From an uncultured Paracoccus sp. (GTDB lineage: Bacteria; Pseudomonadota; Alphaproteobacteria; Rhodobacterales; Rhodobacteraceae): a stretch of 64,000 nt of DNA. Made by a program: the position numbers and the translations under genes. The stretch is from contig NZ_CANMEH010000003.1 in assembly GCF_947496875.1 (NCBI RefSeq), forward strand, positions 1 to 64,000, in the 5' to 3' direction. The first letter of the stretch is position 1, and each line of letters starts with the position of its first letter. Shown one piece after another: positions 61,294-64,000 of the stretch. The notes beneath the pieces are model-generated. The model ran no database searches, was not told the DNA's origin, and was given only the letters and a program-made list of their open reading frames with translations.

Positions 61294-62659
61294 GGCAAAC
61301 CTCCTTGGACGGGGCGTCCTGTGTAGCCAGCGCGGTTTCCAGCCACCGCGCGGTGCGCAGCAGGCGGCCATCGTCACCTCTGCGCCCCACCAGCTGCGCT
61401 CCCATCGGCAGGCCACTGCCGCTGGTTAGAACAGGCAAGGTGACCGCCGGATGACCGGTAAAGGTGAACAACCCGTTGAAGATGGAATCGCCGGTACTCG
61501 CCAGTCCCAGCGGCGCCGGACCTGGCGCGGCGGGGACCAGAATCACGTCGCAGCGGGTCAGGATCTCGTCCAGCGCCGCCGTCAGCACCGGCCGCATGTC
61601 GAGCGCGGCGAGGTAATCCGGCGCCGCGACCTCGCGGCCCCGCTCGATTGCGTCGCGGAGCGGCGGACCCAGCTTGTCCCATCCGCGCGCGGCGTAGCTG
61701 CGATAGAGATGCGCCATCTCGGCATCGTTGATGCGACCCCGGCTGGCACTCGCATCGTTGAACAGGCGGGGCAGGGTGGTCGGCCAGACCTGATCCCCCA
61801 GCCAGGCGGCCAGCTCGGCTAGGCCCCCGCGCATGTCGGCATGCGCGTCGGCGTATCCCGGCAACTCGACAAAGGCGAAGGTGGGCGGCACGGGGGCCGC
61901 GGCGGTCGCCTGCGCCAGCAGCGCGGCCGGGGGAACCGGCGCCGCCTGGGGGTCGGCCGGGTCTGGTCCGAAGAGCGCATCGGCCAGCAGGGCCACACCG
62001 GCCACGTCGCGGGCGAACACGCCGACCGTGTCGAGACTGGGCGACTGGCTCAGCACGCCACGGCGCGCGATCGCACCGGAGCTGGGCTTGAACCCGACGC
62101 AACCGCAATACGACGCCGGCCGGATCACCGACCCGCCGGTCTGGGTCCCGATCGCCAGAGGCGCCATGCCCGCGGCAATGGCGGCGGCGGATCCCGCCGA
62201 GGACCCCCCGGGGGTGTGGTCCGGATTGGCCGGGTTTCGCGTGGCCGACGGATGCAGATACTGCAGCTCGGTCGTGACGGTCTTGCCCATGATTAGCCCG
62301 CCCGCGGACCGCAGCCGCGAGACGACCGCGGCATCGGTTGCGGGGACCCGGCCCTGGTCGAGCACAGTTCCGTTTTCAGTCGGAATGCCCGCTGTGTCGA
62401 TGACGTCCTTGATGCCGACCGGCAGGCCATGAAGTGGTCCCAGCGGTCGACCCGACTGGCGATAACGGTCCGCATGTTCGGCCTGCGCCCGCAGGAACCC
62501 CGGGTCGAACCATGCAAACGCCCCCACCTGCGGTTCGACCGCCTGGACTCTCGCGATCACCGCATCGGCCAGTTCGGTCGCGCGCAGCGCCGCCGAAGCG
62601 ATGCGGTCGCGCAGCTCGACGGTATCCAGCGCCAGCAGGGTTGCGGGATCAGTTGCCAT
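61286..62659 (-). CDS. Amidase-signature family hydrolase
   Basis: This Ser-cisSer-Lys amidohydrolase has the lysine in HGLPVGIKDVIDT and the serine-rich signature in PGGSSAGSAAAIAAGM. GTQTGGSVIRPASYCG holds the cis-Ser/nucleophile region. Length is 457 residues. Members hydrolyse amides, allophanate or transamidate Asp/Glu-tRNA; the absence of gatB/gatC neighbours argues for a catabolic amidase. Its ATG overlaps the end of the TRAP permease gene by eleven bases, so the substrate is probably taken up by that transporter, though its identity is not evident. Confidence 0.88.
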   Translation of the reverse strand: MATDPATLLALDTVELRDRIASAALRATELADAVIARVQAVEPQVGAFAWFDPGFLRAQAEHADRYRQSGRPLGPLHGLPVGIKDVIDTAGIPTENGTVLDQGRVPATDAAVVSRLRSAGGLIMGKTVTTELQYLHPSATRNPANPDHTPGGSSAGSAAAIAAGMAPLAIGTQTGGSVIRPASYCGCVGFKPSSGAIARRGVLSQSPSLDTVGVFARDVAGVALLADALFGPDPADPQAAPVPPAALLAQATAAAPVPPTFAFVELPGYADAHADMRGGLAELAAWLGDQVWPTTLPRLFNDASASRGRINDAEMAHLYRSYAARGWDKLGPPLRDAIERGREVAAPDYLAALDMRPVLTAALDEILTRCDVILVPAAPGPAPLGLASTGDSIFNGLFTFTGHPAVTLPVLTSGSGLPMGAQLVGRRGDDGRLLRTARWLETALATQDAPSKEVCRG

Positions 62660-64000
62660 AGATTGCCTCGGGCAGGCTGAAGACGATGCCCGGGAAGATG
62701 TAGACCATCGCCATCGACAGGAACACCATCATCAGGAACGGCATGACTCCCCGAAAGATGTCCGTCAGCCGGACCTCGGGTGGGGCGATTCCCTTGAGGT
62801 AGTAGGCAGACATCGCCATGGGCGGGGTCAGGAACGACGTCTGCAGGTTCAGCGCCACGAGGATGCCGAAGAACAGCGGGTCGATCCCGAAATGCGGCAG
62901 CAGGGGCAGGAAGATCGGCACGAAGATGATGATGATCTCGGACCATTCCAGCGGCCAGCCCAGTAGGAAGATGATCAGCTGGGCCAGCAGCAGGAAGGTG
63001 AGCGGCGACAAATCGAGCCCGGTGACGAAGGACGAGATCAGCTGCTCGCCCCCGAGATACGAGAACACCGCCGAGAACGTGTAGCTGCCGACGAAGAGCC
63101 AGCAGACCATCGCCGTCGTCCGGACGGTCAGGTAGACCGATTCCCGCAGCCGGTCGAAGGTCAGCGCGCGGTAACCTGCCGCCAGCAGGATCCCGCCGAG
63201 CGCGCCGATCGACGCGGCCTCGGTCGGGGTTGCCAGACCGAACAGGATGGATCCCAGGACGGCGAGGATCAGGATCGCCAGCGGGAAGAACGACTTGATC
63301 AGCAGGATGACCAGTTGACCCCGGGGCATGTCCGGGACCTCTTCGTCGGTTGGGCGGGGCGCAACCGAGGGCTGCAGGATCGACCGGCCGACGACATAGA
63401 TCAGGTACAATCCCACCAGCAGCAGGCCCGGCAGCATCGCGGCGGCATAGAGCCGGACGATCGAGACGCCCGACGCCGCCGCATAGACGATCAGCATGAT
63501 CGACGGTGGGATCAGGATGCCCAGCGTTCCGCCCGCGCAGATGATCCCGGATGCAAAGCTGGGATCATAGCGCGACTTTAGCATCGCGGGCAGCGCCAGC
63601 AGCCCCATGAGCGTCACCACCGCGCCGACGATGCCGGTGGCCGTGGCGAACAGCGCACAGGTGATCAGCGCCGCCACGCCCATCGAGCCCGGGATGTTCT
63701 TGGAGGCGACGTTCAGCGAGGAGAACAGCCGGTCCACGATGTTCGCGCGTTCGACGATGTAGCCCATGAACAGGAACAGCGGGATCGCGGTCAGGACCTC
63801 GTTCGCCATGACCGTGTAGGTCTGGTTGATGAACAGGTCGAAGATGCGGTTGTTGAAGAACCCCTCGACCCAGCCGGTGGCCAGGGTCCAGGTGTCGGCA
63901 TCCTCGGGCAGCCGCTCATAGCCGCGCCACATCCGCCCCGCATCGAAATAGGCATAGTAGCCGAATGCGATCCCCAGGGCCATCAGGGTGAACGCGATCG
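62649..64000 (-). CDS. TRAP transporter large permease DctM, 5' end outside window
   Basis: This is the large membrane subunit of a sodium-driven tripartite ATP-independent transporter. It has about twelve helices, with LTAIPLFLFMGYIVERANIV, SGIICAGGTLGILIPPSIML, GLATPTEAASIGALGGILLA and FLLGWPLEWSEIIIIFVPIF, all DctM signatures. The frame is still open at the right edge (the last codons read IAFTL before Met at 63983), so the start lies beyond 64000. An unusual feature is an insertion of about 30 residues (RMWRGYERLPEDADTWTLAT) early in the protein. Its end overlaps the amidase start. The small subunit and binding protein presumably lie to the right. Confidence 0.92.
   Translation of the reverse strand, partial: IAFTLMALGIAFGYYAYFDAGRMWRGYERLPEDADTWTLATGWVEGFFNNRIFDLFINQTYTVMANEVLTAIPLFLFMGYIVERANIVDRLFSSLNVASKNIPGSMGVAALITCALFATATGIVGAVVTLMGLLALPAMLKSRYDPSFASGIICAGGTLGILIPPSIMLIVYAAASGVSIVRLYAAAMLPGLLLVGLYLIYVVGRSILQPSVAPRPTDEEVPDMPRGQLVILLIKSFFPLAILILAVLGSILFGLATPTEAASIGALGGILLAAGYRALTFDRLRESVYLTVRTTAMVCWLFVGSYTFSAVFSYLGGEQLISSFVTGLDLSPLTFLLLAQLIIFLLGWPLEWSEIIIIFVPIFLPLLPHFGIDPLFFGILVALNLQTSFLTPPMAMSAYYLKGIAPPEVRLTDIFRGVMPFLMMVFLSMAMVYIFPGIVFSLPEAIYGN

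Overview
The window is GC-rich DNA that looks like an alphaproteobacterium, most likely Rhodobacterales (Rhodobacteraceae sensu lato). The reasons are the acnA gene next to a DUF1223 gene, a TehA-type gene next to guaB, a 55-residue L33 of alphaproteobacterial type, a type-A RNase P RNA, and the style of the ugp/glp and TRAP/TTT transporters. This placement rests on gene content only; no database search was possible.

Positions 1-15088 form an accessory surface-polysaccharide locus. The left edge is the last stretch of an IS66-family element, inserted into a sugar-cluster methyltransferase that is now a pseudogene. A leftward unit follows: chain-length/export protein, a P-loop partner ATPase with a degenerate Walker A, a family-2 glycosyltransferase and a Wzy-like polymerase. 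Next comes an orphan LuxR regulator with a pseudo-receiver, then a gene-poor stretch. A tightly overlapping six-gene leftward operon (13646 to 7779) follows: hexapeptide acetyltransferase, Gfo/Idh dehydrogenase, DegT aminotransferase, NDP-sugar epimerase, a second DegT aminotransferase and an unrecognised two-domain protein. A WecG/TagA-type glycosyltransferase is divergent to it. The first three genes match the WbpB-WbpE-WbpD logic for 2,3-diacetamido sugar nucleotides.

Positions 15478-24702 hold an RND efflux pair without an outer-membrane partner, then a GntR regulator divergent from a fumarylacetoacetase-family hydrolase and a tripartite tricarboxylate transporter whose two membrane subunits are fused. 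A 14-bp perfect palindrome lies in the divergent promoter region. Positions 24850-31982 hold an acyltransferase-3 protein, guaB, a TehA/SLAC1-type transporter, a FadL-type outer-membrane protein and a CHASE/HWE histidine kinase.

Positions 32148-39420 are a complete glycerol-3-phosphate/glycerol unit (ugpB-A-E-C, glpD, glpK), with a strong hairpin between ugpB and ugpA. The rest is largely housekeeping: SDR dehydrogenase, PPK2, a metA-type acyltransferase coupled to a P-loop protein, acnA, DUF1223, ispZ, an alpha/beta hydrolase, rpmG, RNase P RNA, a UvrD-type helicase, TerC, metZ, folE2 and ileS. The right edge has an amidase and a TRAP large permease (cut by the window end) with a 52-residue membrane protein overlapping the amidase.

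The most interesting parts are the polysaccharide locus, with two apparently catalytically dead signalling components and one unrecognised enzyme-like protein, and the metA-type enzyme, whose specificity residue predicts acetyl rather than succinyl transfer.
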